A DNA stretch of 64,000 nt from positions 1,922,001 through 1,986,000 of the forward strand of contig CP134492.1 of NCBI GenBank assembly GCA_031761875.1, given 5' to 3'. Of the stretch, positions 25,393 through 34,385 are shown piece by piece; positions within the stretch are counted from its first letter, which is position 1; each line of letters begins with the position of its first letter. Source of the DNA: Bacillaceae bacterium IKA-2 (GTDB lineage: Bacteria; Bacillota; Bacilli; Bacillales; Anaerobacillaceae). The position numbers and the translations under genes were made by a program. The notes below the pieces were generated by a model. That model searched no databases, was not told the origin of the DNA, and saw nothing but the letters and a program-made list of their open reading frames with translations.

Positions 25393-26490
25393 ATGTTTAA
25401 AAAAGTATTTAAAAATGTAAGCAAACTTCACAATCGAAAATTATATTTTATCTTAGTGCTGATATTGTTGATTTCAACTCAAGTTCATGCCAACGAATCA
25501 AGGCTAATGGAAGCACAAATAAATATTGATGACAAGCCAATAAATACTAGATATATCATCAGAGAAGGGCATTTACTTGTGCCAGCAATATTTTTAAAAA
25601 ATACGGGTACCTATGTGGACTGGAATGATGAGTACCGCTCGGTTGTTTTTAAAACGAAAGATAAAATGTTTGCGCTGCCAGTAGGGAAGGCATATTCAGA
25701 TGATTTCAATAGAGCAACTAGTAAATGGGTCCGGAATCCTCTTGCAACAGAGACATTGGATTATCGTGGTGAACCATTTGTCCCTTTGATTGATGTTGCA
25801 AAAAAATTAGGGATGGGGGTTAGGTATGACACTGAAACAGCTAGAACCTTTATAACTTCTAACATTTCAATTAAGCCTAATCGGATATCAAAACTCCAAA
25901 CTTCTGAAAAGCTTGTTGCCTTAACTTTTGACGATGGACCAGAAGATTATTATACACCAATAATTTTAGATATTCTTAAGGAAAAAGGAGTGCCAGCAAC
26001 CTTCTTTGTTGTTGGTAGACAAATATCATTCTTTCCGGATATGATGAAACGGATTGTTGCAGAAGGGCATGGAATTGGAAACCACACATGGCATCATCCA
26101 GATCTTAAAAATGAATGGACATCTAAAGTAAGATCAGAAATTCAATCAACACAACAAGAAATACAAAAAGTCGTTGGGAGAAAACCTGATTTGTTTCGTC
26201 CGCCGTTCGGTGCTTTTACTAAAGCAGATCTAGCTCTTTTAAATGAACTTGGAATGAGGAATATATTGTGGTCAGTAGATACACTTGATTGGAGCGGGTT
26301 ATCCGCAGATGCAATCATGCATTTAGTCGATCAACAAATTTCTCCCGGAGGAATTATTTTACAGCATAATTTCCAGTACAATCGAGGACTCCTAGATGGT
26401 ACTGTTGAAGCTTTGCCAAGAATCATTGATGATTTACAGAAGCAAGGGTATAAATTTGTAACTGTACAGACCTTATTGGATCATAAATAA
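25393..26490 (+). CDS. Secreted polysaccharide deacetylase with stalk domain
   Basis: 365 residues. The ATG at 25393 has AGAAGGAGG upstream; the frame extends to 25363 but without support. Order: signal peptide (about 1-36), a copper-amine-oxidase-N-like or stalk domain (about 40-165, GHLLVPAIFLKNTG and GEPFVPLIDVAKKLG), and a NodB deacetylase domain (170-360). The five NodB motifs are present: TFDDGP, HTWHHP, RPPFGAF, DTLDW and ILQHN. Likely substrate is peptidoglycan or another wall glycan in the cell envelope or spore. It stands alone between two terminators. Confidence 0.9.
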   Translation: MFKKVFKNVSKLHNRKLYFILVLILLISTQVHANESRLMEAQINIDDKPINTRYIIREGHLLVPAIFLKNTGTYVDWNDEYRSVVFKTKDKMFALPVGKAYSDDFNRATSKWVRNPLATETLDYRGEPFVPLIDVAKKLGMGVRYDTETARTFITSNISIKPNRISKLQTSEKLVALTFDDGPEDYYTPIILDILKEKGVPATFFVVGRQISFFPDMMKRIVAEGHGIGNHTWHHPDLKNEWTSKVRSEIQSTQQEIQKVVGRKPDLFRPPFGAFTKADLALLNELGMRNILWSVDTLDWSGLSADAIMHLVDQQISPGGIILQHNFQYNRGLLDGTVEALPRIIDDLQKQGYKFVTVQTLLDHK

Positions 26491-26618
26491 TAAGATAAAT
26501 AAGGAAATACGGGAGAACACGCTAGTTCATAAACTTTCTGTAAAGAGGTAGAGGCGTTAATTTTTATGAGAAAAAAAAGCCCCCATGGTGGTGAGGACTT
26601 AAAATAGTTACTCGCATT

Positions 26619-26653
26619 AAGGAGATGTTATTAATTTATTACAACATTTCCTT
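26619..26653. terminator. Bidirectional stem-loop between deacetylase and desaturase
   Basis: AAGGAGATGTT (26619-26629) pairs with AACATTTCCTT (26643-26653), one G-U pair, in the gap between two converging genes. Confidence 0.6.
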
Positions 26654-26693
26654 ATTTTAACCAAACTCGACTAGCACAGTCAAAAATTTCGTT

Positions 26694-27584
26694 TTATTTA
26701 TTTTTGAAAAAACGATCGCGGACCCTTTTCATACGGTCCCGGTACTTTAAGATATCGACCCTTGCAGCCTCAGCTTCAGGTGCGACTGGTCTTAAATTTT
26801 CGATATTCCAATAGTCGATAATGACTTCAAGAACCTGGTCAAAATATTCTAATGGACCATAATTCGCTTCTTTAGCAATGATTGCCATTCGATCATTAAA
26901 ATCAGGCATGACAGCGCCCGGCATTTCAAAGTTACGAATTACATGAGCAAGATAATAACAATAATTCGGTTCTAATTCAAGATGAAATTTAATGACATCA
27001 CGGTAAAAAGCATAATGTAGTGTTTCATCTTTTGATAAGCGCAGCAAAAGGTTGGACAATTCAGAGTCATGCGGTCTGGCTATTTTAGCAACATTTGTAT
27101 AAAAGGCCATTGTTGCAAGCTCCTGCATAGAGGTATAAACCATCGTTTCAAAAGGTGTCGTATAGTCCGGGCTATAACCGCTCTCAACGGTTTGTTTACG
27201 TAGTTGATGAATACGCATTGGGTCAACACTTCGTGTGATTAAAAGATATGTTTCGAGTAAGTTGGAATGCTGGTCTTCTTCAGCGGTCCATGTATGAACA
27301 AAATCTCGCATAACTGTTAACGAACCTTTAAAAGTTTGATCCAAATGTGAAGTAAACCAGGGAAGATTAACTTCTGTCAAAAGGGCAGTCTCCACGGCAG
27401 TTACAATGTTTGCAGGCAAGGTAACTTGATCTTTGTTCCAAGGTACTCTCCGGAAATCTTGAGCCTTGTCCCAAGGTAAAAATTCATGATACCCCCAATC
27501 TATTTTCTCTGAACGTTTTTTATGTTCCACATATAGTTCGCGGATCTGGGGTTCTAACCTAAAATCCAAATGATTTGTAAGCAA
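26694..27584 (-). CDS. Acyl-ACP desaturase (stearoyl-ACP desaturase family)
   Basis: 296 residues of the soluble di-iron desaturase family. The iron ligands sit in two E-x-x-H motifs: TAEEDQHSNLLETY near residue 105 and SKDETLHYAFY near 185. It introduces double bonds into acyl chains on ACP or CoA, so it may adjust membrane fluidity. The start is TTG at 27584, placed by AAAGGAGGT seven bases upstream; the frame continues to 27608 without a site. A perfect inverted repeat lies 141 bases upstream at 27725-27757. Soluble desaturases of this kind are less common in Bacillaceae than membrane-bound Des. Confidence 0.87.
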   Translation of the reverse strand: MLTNHLDFRLEPQIRELYVEHKKRSEKIDWGYHEFLPWDKAQDFRRVPWNKDQVTLPANIVTAVETALLTEVNLPWFTSHLDQTFKGSLTVMRDFVHTWTAEEDQHSNLLETYLLITRSVDPMRIHQLRKQTVESGYSPDYTTPFETMVYTSMQELATMAFYTNVAKIARPHDSELSNLLLRLSKDETLHYAFYRDVIKFHLELEPNYCYYLAHVIRNFEMPGAVMPDFNDRMAIIAKEANYGPLEYFDQVLEVIIDYWNIENLRPVAPEAEAARVDILKYRDRMKRVRDRFFKNK

Positions 27585-27724
27585 GAGATTACCTCCTTTT
27601 AATAACAATACAAATTGTTAATTTGTTGTTTTTTTCTTTTATTCAAAAACTATTTTACCCAAATATCTGTTTGGTAATACTGCTTCCATTCCAATGCATG
27701 TACTTGTTTCATATATATTCTATC

Positions 27725-27757
27725 GTACCTAACTGAATTTTATTCTCAGTTAGGTAC
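27725..27757. promoter_or_regulatory. Operator-like inverted repeat upstream of the desaturase
   Basis: GTACCTAACTGA and its exact complement are separated by nine bases. There is no T-run, and the repeat lies in the desaturase promoter region, so a dimeric repressor site fits better than a terminator. A decayed copy exists at about 40338-40366 in the duplicated segment, where the symmetry is lost. Confidence 0.5.
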
Positions 27758-27828
27758 CTCCTCATTATATCAAGCTATAAACAAAGGTCAAATAATGTGA
27801 CTTCATTTTTTTTTTTTGATTGCTATGG

Positions 27829-27945
27829 AATGAATTTCATCATGCAGAATCGCTGCCGAATCAAGCTGCTTCTATTGAATTATTACGTTTTCAACAAGAT
27901 GCAGCTGGAGTTTGATAATTTATTGGAATTATGAAAGTCACTCAC
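27829..27945. repeat. Dispersed palindromic element, copy C
   Basis: Left end GAATGAATTTCATCATGCAGAA and right end ATTATGAAAGTCACTCACA match the ends of copies B and D, and ACGTTTTCAAC is in the middle. It sits just before the activator gene. The duplicated copy of this spacer near 40404-40440 lacks the element, so it may have inserted after the duplication. Confidence 0.7.
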
Positions 27946-28020
27946 AGATGTGAGTGGAAGAATTTAAACTTGAATTGTGATAAGATAATGAATATTAAAA
28001 ATATTGTTGGGGGTTTTTTT

Positions 28021-31000
28021 GTGCTGAAGCGATATCCTTTAATAAAAACTAAATTTTTTCCACCTCTAATAAAAAATACAAATGTGCATCGACCATTATT
28101 AATGAAAAAAATGATAAGTATCCTTGATGTGCCAGTTACACTCATTCACTCAGGTCCGGGATATGGAAAAAGTTCTTCCATTGCATCTTACATAGAATAT
28201 CAAAGTGGCCCCTATTGTTGGTATACACTGTCTGAACGAGAAGCTAATTTCACTCCCTTTCTAGTCAATCTAATCTACGCGGTACAAACTAAATTCCCAA
28301 GCTTTTGTCAAGAAATGCTTGAGTATGTTTTAAATGAAGAAATTGACAATATTGAGGAAGAAGTTGATTTTCTTTTTTCAGAGTTCATTAATGAGCTGGT
28401 CACGATGAAAGAGGAATTTATCATTATACTTGATGATATTCACTATCTTGAGTCATCAATCAGCAGTAAAAAATGGATGAGTTTATTAATCCAATATTTA
28501 CCAAAGCATGTTCATCTTGTTTTGTGCGGTCGAGTTCGTCCGACCTGGGATGAACTTACGAGATTATTAGTTCATGGAGAAATGTTAGAAATAACAGAAG
28601 TTGATTTAGCTTTTACAAAAGAAGAAATTGATGTTCTATTCATAGATTTCTATCAAATTGAGTTAAATAATGATCAAATTAATTATATCTATGAACTTAC
28701 AGAGGGTTGGATTATTGCTCTTCAAATGCTCTGGCAACAGATAAAAATAACGGGTGATCTTGAAGTAAAAACACCTTTTAACGTAAGGTCTCTTGAGGAT
28801 CTCTTTCGATACTTAGCAATGGAAGTGTTTTCGAAACAACCTGAGGAAATTCGTGAATTTTTACAGGGTACGAGTATTTTTGAAGATTTTAATATTCCAT
28901 TCTGTAATCGGATTTTGAAACGTAACGATTCGCAATTGATGATTGAAGCATTATTGGCACAGAATTTATTTATTATTCCTGTTGGTACAGTACAGTATCG
29001 TTATCATCCACTTTTTCGAGACTTTTTAACTAAGCAATTAAGGCAGAATGAGGCTATTTTTTATGCCAGCCATAACCAAGCTGCAAGCTATTTTTTAGCT
29101 AAAGGTAGCTATGAACGAGCGATCTATCATTATCAGGAGATTGATGAAAGCAATAAAATTTGCGATATATTAGAAGAACATGGTCATATTTTACTGCAGG
29201 AAGGAAAAATCGACGCTGTTTCTAAGATATTTGATCGTCTATCTATGAACGTAAAGTTTGAATATACTCGTTTATGGTTTATTGAAGGAGAAATTAACCG
29301 TTATTATTGTCATTACGAAAAAGCACTTACCTGTTATCGGCAATTAGAAGAATTAGCAGAACAAAGGCAAGATTTATTAGCAGCAAGTCTGGCCCATGAA
29401 GGAAAAGCAAAAATATATTTAGATACAATTCAACCAGCAAAAGCTGATAGTCATTTAAGTCTTGCGATAAAACTAATGGGAGAAGGACGAGAGGATCCAG
29501 AACGTCAATTACAACTTTATAGTTTAATGGCCGAAAATCTAGTAAACCTAGGAAAAATGAAAGAAGCGCTACAGTGGCTCATAAAATGTAAGGCGGTTAA
29601 TGAAAATTTTACAAAAGTTGAATTAGAATCTCGTTATTTTTTACGAATAGGTAAGCTTCATAGAGCAAAAATAATCTTAGAAGATGCAAATGCATATGTG
29701 GCTCATGAAAACCATCTATCTCAATCGCATCGTGAAACAGACCTTATTCTATCGATCATTTGTTCATTTATAGGAGAGTTAGAAAAAGGTAAAAAATTAG
29801 CAGAACGTGCGATATTACGTGGTACATTACGAAAATCACCATTTGTAGAAGCTTGTGGTTGGATTCGAATGGGGCATGTTGTTCAACTAAACCCAGAGTA
29901 CAATCATGAACTGGCAATCCAATGTTATGAAACGGCTCTTAGGTTAATGGGCGAAATTAATATGTCTAGAGGAAAGTCAGAGGCATACATGGGCTTAACT
30001 GTTTTGTATGGAAGATTAGGAAACTTTGAAATATCACAAAAAATGTTTCAAATGGCATTGGAAGAACCTAATAGGGTCAAGGATCAATGGTTAGCCTCCT
30101 TTGTTTACTTATCGCACAGTATTGCAGCGATTTATTGTAAGGAATTTGAGCAAGCAAAGTCTTTATTAAAGAAGGCTTCTGGAGGCTTTGAAATGTGTAG
30201 TGGTGAGTTTGGCCTTGCCGTTACGTTCTTTTGGCAAGCAAAGTTGGCAATGGATCAAAAAAATTGGGCCGATTTCACTGCTAATATAGAGGAGTTTTTG
30301 CGATTAGTCCAAGAACATGATTATGAGTTTTTTTTAACAAGGAAAACACTGTTTGGACCAAAAGATCTGCAACTTATCATTCCAATGCTAATTAAAGCAA
30401 AGGAATTAGGGTCAAATACTTCAATTCGTTTCCTTGTTAAACTTGGCTATGAGAATTTGACTTTTCATCCTGGATATTCAATAAAAGTAAAAACATTGGG
30501 AGATTTTCAAGTTTGGTTAGGTAATGATGAAATTCATGAAAGAAGTTGGAAAAGAGAGAAAGCAAAGGAACTTTTTCAATTATTTGTTACGTACAAACCA
30601 AAAATTTTTCTAAAGGCTGAAATAGTAACATTGCTATGGGATGAACTTGATGAGGAGGTAGCACATCGAGATTTTAAGGTGGCCCTCAATGCTCTTAATA
30701 AGGCAATAGAACCAGAACGTAAAGTTAGGAGTAATTCCTTTTTTATTCAACGGGAAAATTCTTTGTACGGAATAAATAAAGATGCTGTCATCGAAATAGA
30801 TGCAAAAATTTTTGAAAAAACGATTGAAAAAGGTTTAAAAGAATTAGGGACACAAGAAGCGATAGATATTTTAATTCAAGGTTTAACCTTATATGAAGGT
30901 GATTACTTACCAACGCGTCGTTACGATGACTGGTGTATAGAAGAGCGCGAAAGATTACTGATCATATTCTTGCGCGGTGCGGAGAGATTAGCCAACTTAT

Positions 31001-31272
31001 ATATTAAAACTAATCGCTACGATGAGGCAATTTATTGGTACGAATCGATACTACTTAAAGATGTCTGTTGGGAAGAAGCCTATCGTATGTTAATGTATGC
31101 CTATTATAAAAAGAACAATAGAACGTATGCCCTTCGTATTTACGAAAGATGTTGTAAACAGCTCCAAGAAGATTTAGGCGTTGAACCAATAGAAGCAACA
31201 AAGCAAATGTATCTAAATATAAAAGAAAACAAAAAAGTACGTGTTCAAAAAAGCGGAGATTCGCTCGCTTGA
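28021..31272 (+). CDS. Large SARP/MalT-type transcriptional activator (NTPase, TPR and BTAD)
   Basis: 1083 residues. An N-terminal STAND NTPase domain has P-loop GPGYGKSS (about 45-52) and a Walker B IIILDDIHYL. A long helical repeat region (about 350-830) resembles TPRs. The C-terminus is a winged-helix DNA-binding domain (IKVKTLGDFQVWLG, SWKREKAKELFQLFV) followed by a bacterial transcriptional activation domain (YEGDYLPTRRYDDWC, RIYERCCKQLQEDLGVEP). The start is GTG at 28021 behind TTGGGGG; earlier in-frame codons lie in element C. Such proteins bind an inducer and activate nearby operons. The importer operon with 11-bp-phased repeats starts 275 bases downstream and is the obvious target. 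Confidence 0.85.
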   Translation: MLKRYPLIKTKFFPPLIKNTNVHRPLLMKKMISILDVPVTLIHSGPGYGKSSSIASYIEYQSGPYCWYTLSEREANFTPFLVNLIYAVQTKFPSFCQEMLEYVLNEEIDNIEEEVDFLFSEFINELVTMKEEFIIILDDIHYLESSISSKKWMSLLIQYLPKHVHLVLCGRVRPTWDELTRLLVHGEMLEITEVDLAFTKEEIDVLFIDFYQIELNNDQINYIYELTEGWIIALQMLWQQIKITGDLEVKTPFNVRSLEDLFRYLAMEVFSKQPEEIREFLQGTSIFEDFNIPFCNRILKRNDSQLMIEALLAQNLFIIPVGTVQYRYHPLFRDFLTKQLRQNEAIFYASHNQAASYFLAKGSYERAIYHYQEIDESNKICDILEEHGHILLQEGKIDAVSKIFDRLSMNVKFEYTRLWFIEGEINRYYCHYEKALTCYRQLEELAEQRQDLLAASLAHEGKAKIYLDTIQPAKADSHLSLAIKLMGEGREDPERQLQLYSLMAENLVNLGKMKEALQWLIKCKAVNENFTKVELESRYFLRIGKLHRAKIILEDANAYVAHENHLSQSHRETDLILSIICSFIGELEKGKKLAERAILRGTLRKSPFVEACGWIRMGHVVQLNPEYNHELAIQCYETALRLMGEINMSRGKSEAYMGLTVLYGRLGNFEISQKMFQMALEEPNRVKDQWLASFVYLSHSIAAIYCKEFEQAKSLLKKASGGFEMCSGEFGLAVTFFWQAKLAMDQKNWADFTANIEEFLRLVQEHDYEFFLTRKTLFGPKDLQLIIPMLIKAKELGSNTSIRFLVKLGYENLTFHPGYSIKVKTLGDFQVWLGNDEIHERSWKREKAKELFQLFVTYKPKIFLKAEIVTLLWDELDEEVAHRDFKVALNALNKAIEPERKVRSNSFFIQRENSLYGINKDAVIEIDAKIFEKTIEKGLKELGTQEAIDILIQGLTLYEGDYLPTRRYDDWCIEERERLLIIFLRGAERLANLYIKTNRYDEAIYWYESILLKDVCWEEAYRMLMYAYYKKNNRTYALRIYERCCKQLQEDLGVEPIEATKQMYLNIKENKKVRVQKSGDSLA

Positions 31273-31313
31273 TTACCGGATTTTTTGAACAACCACTTAA
31301 AAGTTAAATGATT

Positions 31314-31346
31314 CAGTATGTCTTAGCGGGATGTACTGTTTTTTTT
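31314..31346 (+). terminator. Terminator of the activator gene
   Basis: CAGTATGT (31314-31321) pairs with ATGTACTG (31331-31338), two G-U pairs, followed by eight T. Confidence 0.65.
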
Positions 31347-31391
31347 AGAGGGTGAGTATAAATTTATAACTTGGAGCGATAGCCATTCTGT

Positions 31392-31514
31392 TTGTAACTT
31401 GGTTGTAACTTATTATTTATAAAGTTATAGCAGAAAGAAAAGAAAAATATGGGAGGCTAAAGTGTTAGCAAGATATTTTAATTTGTAACTTATTTGTAAC
31501 CTTCATCCTAAATA
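31392..31514 (+). promoter_or_regulatory. Phased direct repeats (TTGTAAC) and promoter of the importer operon
   Basis: TTGTAAC occurs at 31392 and 31403, and again at 31483 and 31494. Within each pair the start-to-start distance is exactly 11 bases. The last copy ends eight bases before a -10-like TAAATA (31509-31514). SARP-family activators are known to bind direct repeats spaced one helical turn apart just upstream of the -10. A related TTATAAC is at 31364. This is the likely control site for the activator encoded upstream. Confidence 0.65.
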
Positions 31515-31546
31515 CTGTAGATAACTAATAAAAAGGGGGATTTAAA

Positions 31547-32809
31547 ATGAGATTGAAAAAAACTTGGTTTGGCTTTCTTTTCGCTTTAATGGTCTTAATC
31601 TTACTTGCAGCGTGTAGTTCGGAAGAGACGGGAAGTAATAACGGGACAAATTCTAGTGAAGATCCACCAGAGACATCTACACCTGAGCAAGTGAACGATG
31701 AACAGGATGTTGTTCGCATTGGATTGTTAACATCGTTAACTGGTGCGTTAGAAGCATATGGCGCCCAAACTGTGAAAGGATTTGAGCTTGGGCTTGAATA
31801 TGCAACTGGAGGAACAATGGAAGTTGCTGGAAAGAAAATTGAATTCATAATTGAAGACACAGAAACTCAAGCAGATGTAGCAGTTCAAAAGGCTACAAGA
31901 TTATTAGAAGATTACGAGGTTGATTTTATTGTTGGTTCTTCTTCTTCAGGTGATACACTAGCAGTTTTACCGTTAGTCGAAGAGTACCAAAAGATTATGA
32001 TTGTTGAACCAGCCGTAGCAGACAGTATTACCGGTGAAAACTGGAATAAATATATTTTTAGAACAGGTAGAAGCTCGTCACAAGATGCTGTTGCAGGTGC
32101 TGCAGCAATTGCAAAAGATGGCGTAAAAATTGCAACATTAGCACAAGATTTTGCTTTTGGTAGAGATGGAGTTGCTGCCTTTAAAAAAGCGGCTGAAGAT
32201 CTAGGTGCTACTCTAATTCATGAAGAATTTGCAGATCCTGCAGCTGTTGACTTTTCCTCAAATATTCAACGAGTGATTAACTCAGAACCTGACTACTTAT
32301 TTGTTATTTGGGCAGGAGCTAATAATCCATGGGGACAATTAGAGGATATGAGAGTCCAAGAAAGAGGTATCAAGCTTTCAACAGGAGCTCCAGATATTGC
32401 GGCACTTCGGACAATGGAAGACATGATTGGGATGGAAGGCTTCACTGTTTATCATCATAGCCTACCAGATAACGAAGTAAATGATTGGTTAGTAGCAGAA
32501 CATCAAAAACGTCATAATGGTGAAATGCCAGATTTATTTACTCCTGGTGGTTTTGCGTCAGCAATGGCAATTGTAGCAGCTCTTGAAAAAACAGCAGGAG
32601 ATATGGATACTGAAACCCTTATTACCGCAATGGAAGGGATGACATTTGATACACCAAAAGGTCCGATGACCTTCCGTCCAGAAGATCATCAGGCGTTACA
32701 AACAATGTATTCAATCACGTTAGCAAAGACTGATGAGTTTGACTATCCAGTCCCAGTATTAAAACGCGCCCTTTCACCAGAAGAAACAGCACCACCTATT
32801 CAGAACTAA
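31547..32809 (+). CDS. Branched-chain-type ABC importer, substrate-binding lipoprotein
   Basis: 420 residues with a lipobox (LAACSS, Cys23), an acidic Ser/Thr linker and a type I periplasmic-binding fold (RIGLLTSLTGALEAYGAQTVKGFELGL). Family members bind leucine-type amino acids, but also amides, urea, aromatic acids and other carboxylates. A strong AAAAAGGGGGA site precedes the ATG. First gene of an operon encoding all parts of a LivFGHM-type system. The partner enzymes downstream suggest a carboxylic acid rather than an amino acid as substrate. Confidence 0.9.
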   Translation: MRLKKTWFGFLFALMVLILLAACSSEETGSNNGTNSSEDPPETSTPEQVNDEQDVVRIGLLTSLTGALEAYGAQTVKGFELGLEYATGGTMEVAGKKIEFIIEDTETQADVAVQKATRLLEDYEVDFIVGSSSSGDTLAVLPLVEEYQKIMIVEPAVADSITGENWNKYIFRTGRSSSQDAVAGAAAIAKDGVKIATLAQDFAFGRDGVAAFKKAAEDLGATLIHEEFADPAAVDFSSNIQRVINSEPDYLFVIWAGANNPWGQLEDMRVQERGIKLSTGAPDIAALRTMEDMIGMEGFTVYHHSLPDNEVNDWLVAEHQKRHNGEMPDLFTPGGFASAMAIVAALEKTAGDMDTETLITAMEGMTFDTPKGPMTFRPEDHQALQTMYSITLAKTDEFDYPVPVLKRALSPEETAPPIQN

Positions 32810-32828
32810 TTGATTTTAAAAATAAGTT

Positions 32829-32866
32829 GGAGTGCGATTACTTCCTAACGTACTCCTCTTTTTTTC
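32829..32866 (+). terminator. Intra-operon partial terminator after the binding protein
   Basis: GGAGTGCG (32829-32836) pairs with CGTACTCC (32849-32856), one G-U, followed by a T-rich run. It would allow more binding protein than membrane components to be made, a common arrangement. Confidence 0.7.
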
Positions 32867-32904
32867 AAGATCTGAAAGTATAACCACTTAAAAGAGGTGA
32901 GAAG

Positions 32905-33669
32905 ATGGATACAATTTTAGAAACGAAACAATTAACAATCGCTTTTGGCGGCCATGTAGCAGTTAGTGACGTCAATATTGAAATTGAGCGAAACAAGCTA
33001 AAATCAATTATTGGTCCAAATGGGGCTGGAAAAACTACATTCTTTAATATGATAAGTGGTCAATTAAAACCAACACAAGGTCAAGTGTTTTTTAAAGGAC
33101 AAGATATTACAAAAATGTCACCAACAGAGCGAACGAGGTTAGGAATTGGAAGGTCGTTTCAAATTACAAATGTCTTCCCACACTTAACGTGTCATGAAAA
33201 TGTTCGTCTAGCTGTTCAGTCACAAATGAAGGTTTATTATAATATGTTTTCCCATTTTAAAAAAATAAAAGATATTAATGATAAAGCAACTGAATTTCTA
33301 AAAAAAGTAAACCTAGAAAGTAAAGAACATGAGTTAGCGGTAAATTTAGCACATGGAGAAAAACGGAAGTTAGAGATTGCGATGCTTCTCGCATTAGAAA
33401 CAGAAGTGTTACTTTTAGATGAACCAACTGCTGGGATGTCTTTAGAAGAGGTCCCGATGATTCTTGACGTGATTCGAAATATTCGTGACGAACGAAAACG
33501 AACGATCGTTCTAATCGAACACAAAATGGATATGATCCTTGATTTATCTGACAGCATTATGGTTTTGTTTCATGGGAAATTAATCGCTGATGGCGTTCCA
33601 ACAGAGATTATGAAAAATGAACAAGTTCAAAAAGCTTATTTAGGAGGGTTGCATCATGACGCTTCTTAA
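32905..33669 (+). CDS. livG: Branched-chain-type ABC importer ATPase, LivG-like
   Basis: 254 residues. Walker A is GPNGAGKTT, the signature region reads NLAHGEKRKLEIAM (an A-H-G-E variant, frequent in LivG), and Walker B is VLLLDEPTAGM. It powers uptake together with LivF. GAGGTGAG precedes the ATG. It overlaps livF by 14 bases. Confidence 0.92.
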   Translation: MDTILETKQLTIAFGGHVAVSDVNIEIERNKLKSIIGPNGAGKTTFFNMISGQLKPTQGQVFFKGQDITKMSPTERTRLGIGRSFQITNVFPHLTCHENVRLAVQSQMKVYYNMFSHFKKIKDINDKATEFLKKVNLESKEHELAVNLAHGEKRKLEIAMLLALETEVLLLDEPTAGMSLEEVPMILDVIRNIRDERKRTIVLIEHKMDMILDLSDSIMVLFHGKLIADGVPTEIMKNEQVQKAYLGGLHHDAS

Positions 33670-34360
33670 AGTGGAGAACATCCACACGTACATTCAGCAA
33701 TATCACATTTTGCAAGGAGTTAATTTCGAAGTGAAACAAGGTGAGGTCACCGTTTTATTAGGAAGAAATGGTGCTGGAAAAACGACGACGCTTAGATCTA
33801 TTATGGGACTAAATCCAGTCAAATCTGGCAATATCACGTTTAAAGGAGAATTGATTCAGGATTCGCCGACACATAAAATTGCTAATGCTGGAATTGGCTA
33901 TGTTCCTGAAGATCAAGGTATCTTTGGTGGTTTAACTGTCGAGGAAAATATGAAGGTTGCTATGAAGAAAAAAGATGATGCAACCCTTGAAAGAATGGAC
34001 TGGATATTAGACTTATTTCCTGATTTAAAACAATTTTGGAAAAAGAATGGTGGGCACTTAAGTGGTGGTCAAAAGCAAATGCTATCGATAGCAAGAGCTT
34101 ATATAAATAATAATGACATGCTTCTTATTGACGAACCAAGTAAAGGTTTAGCACCAATTATTGTCGAGAAAGTAATGGAAACAATTATGCAAATGAAAGA
34201 AAAAACGACAGTCGTACTTGTTGAACAAAACTTTATGATGGCAAGTGCTATTGGCGATTATTTTTATATTATTGATGACGGTCAAACTGTTCACAACGGT
34301 CTTATGGAAGATCTTAAAGATGATGAGGAATTAAAAAGGAAATATTTAGGTATTGCTTAA
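33656..34360 (+). CDS. livF: Branched-chain-type ABC importer ATPase, LivF-like
   Basis: 234 residues. Walker A GRNGAGKTT, signature LSGGQKQMLSIARAY and Walker B MLLIDEPSKGLAP are all normal. The start ATG lies inside the end of livG behind TAGGAGGG, so the two ATPases are translationally coupled and expected to form a heterodimer under the LivH/LivM pore. Confidence 0.92.
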   Translation: MTLLKVENIHTYIQQYHILQGVNFEVKQGEVTVLLGRNGAGKTTTLRSIMGLNPVKSGNITFKGELIQDSPTHKIANAGIGYVPEDQGIFGGLTVEENMKVAMKKKDDATLERMDWILDLFPDLKQFWKKNGGHLSGGQKQMLSIARAYINNNDMLLIDEPSKGLAPIIVEKVMETIMQMKEKTTVVLVEQNFMMASAIGDYFYIIDDGQTVHNGLMEDLKDDEELKRKYLGIA

Positions 34361-34385
34361 GCGAATCTAGAAAGAGGTGAAGAGA

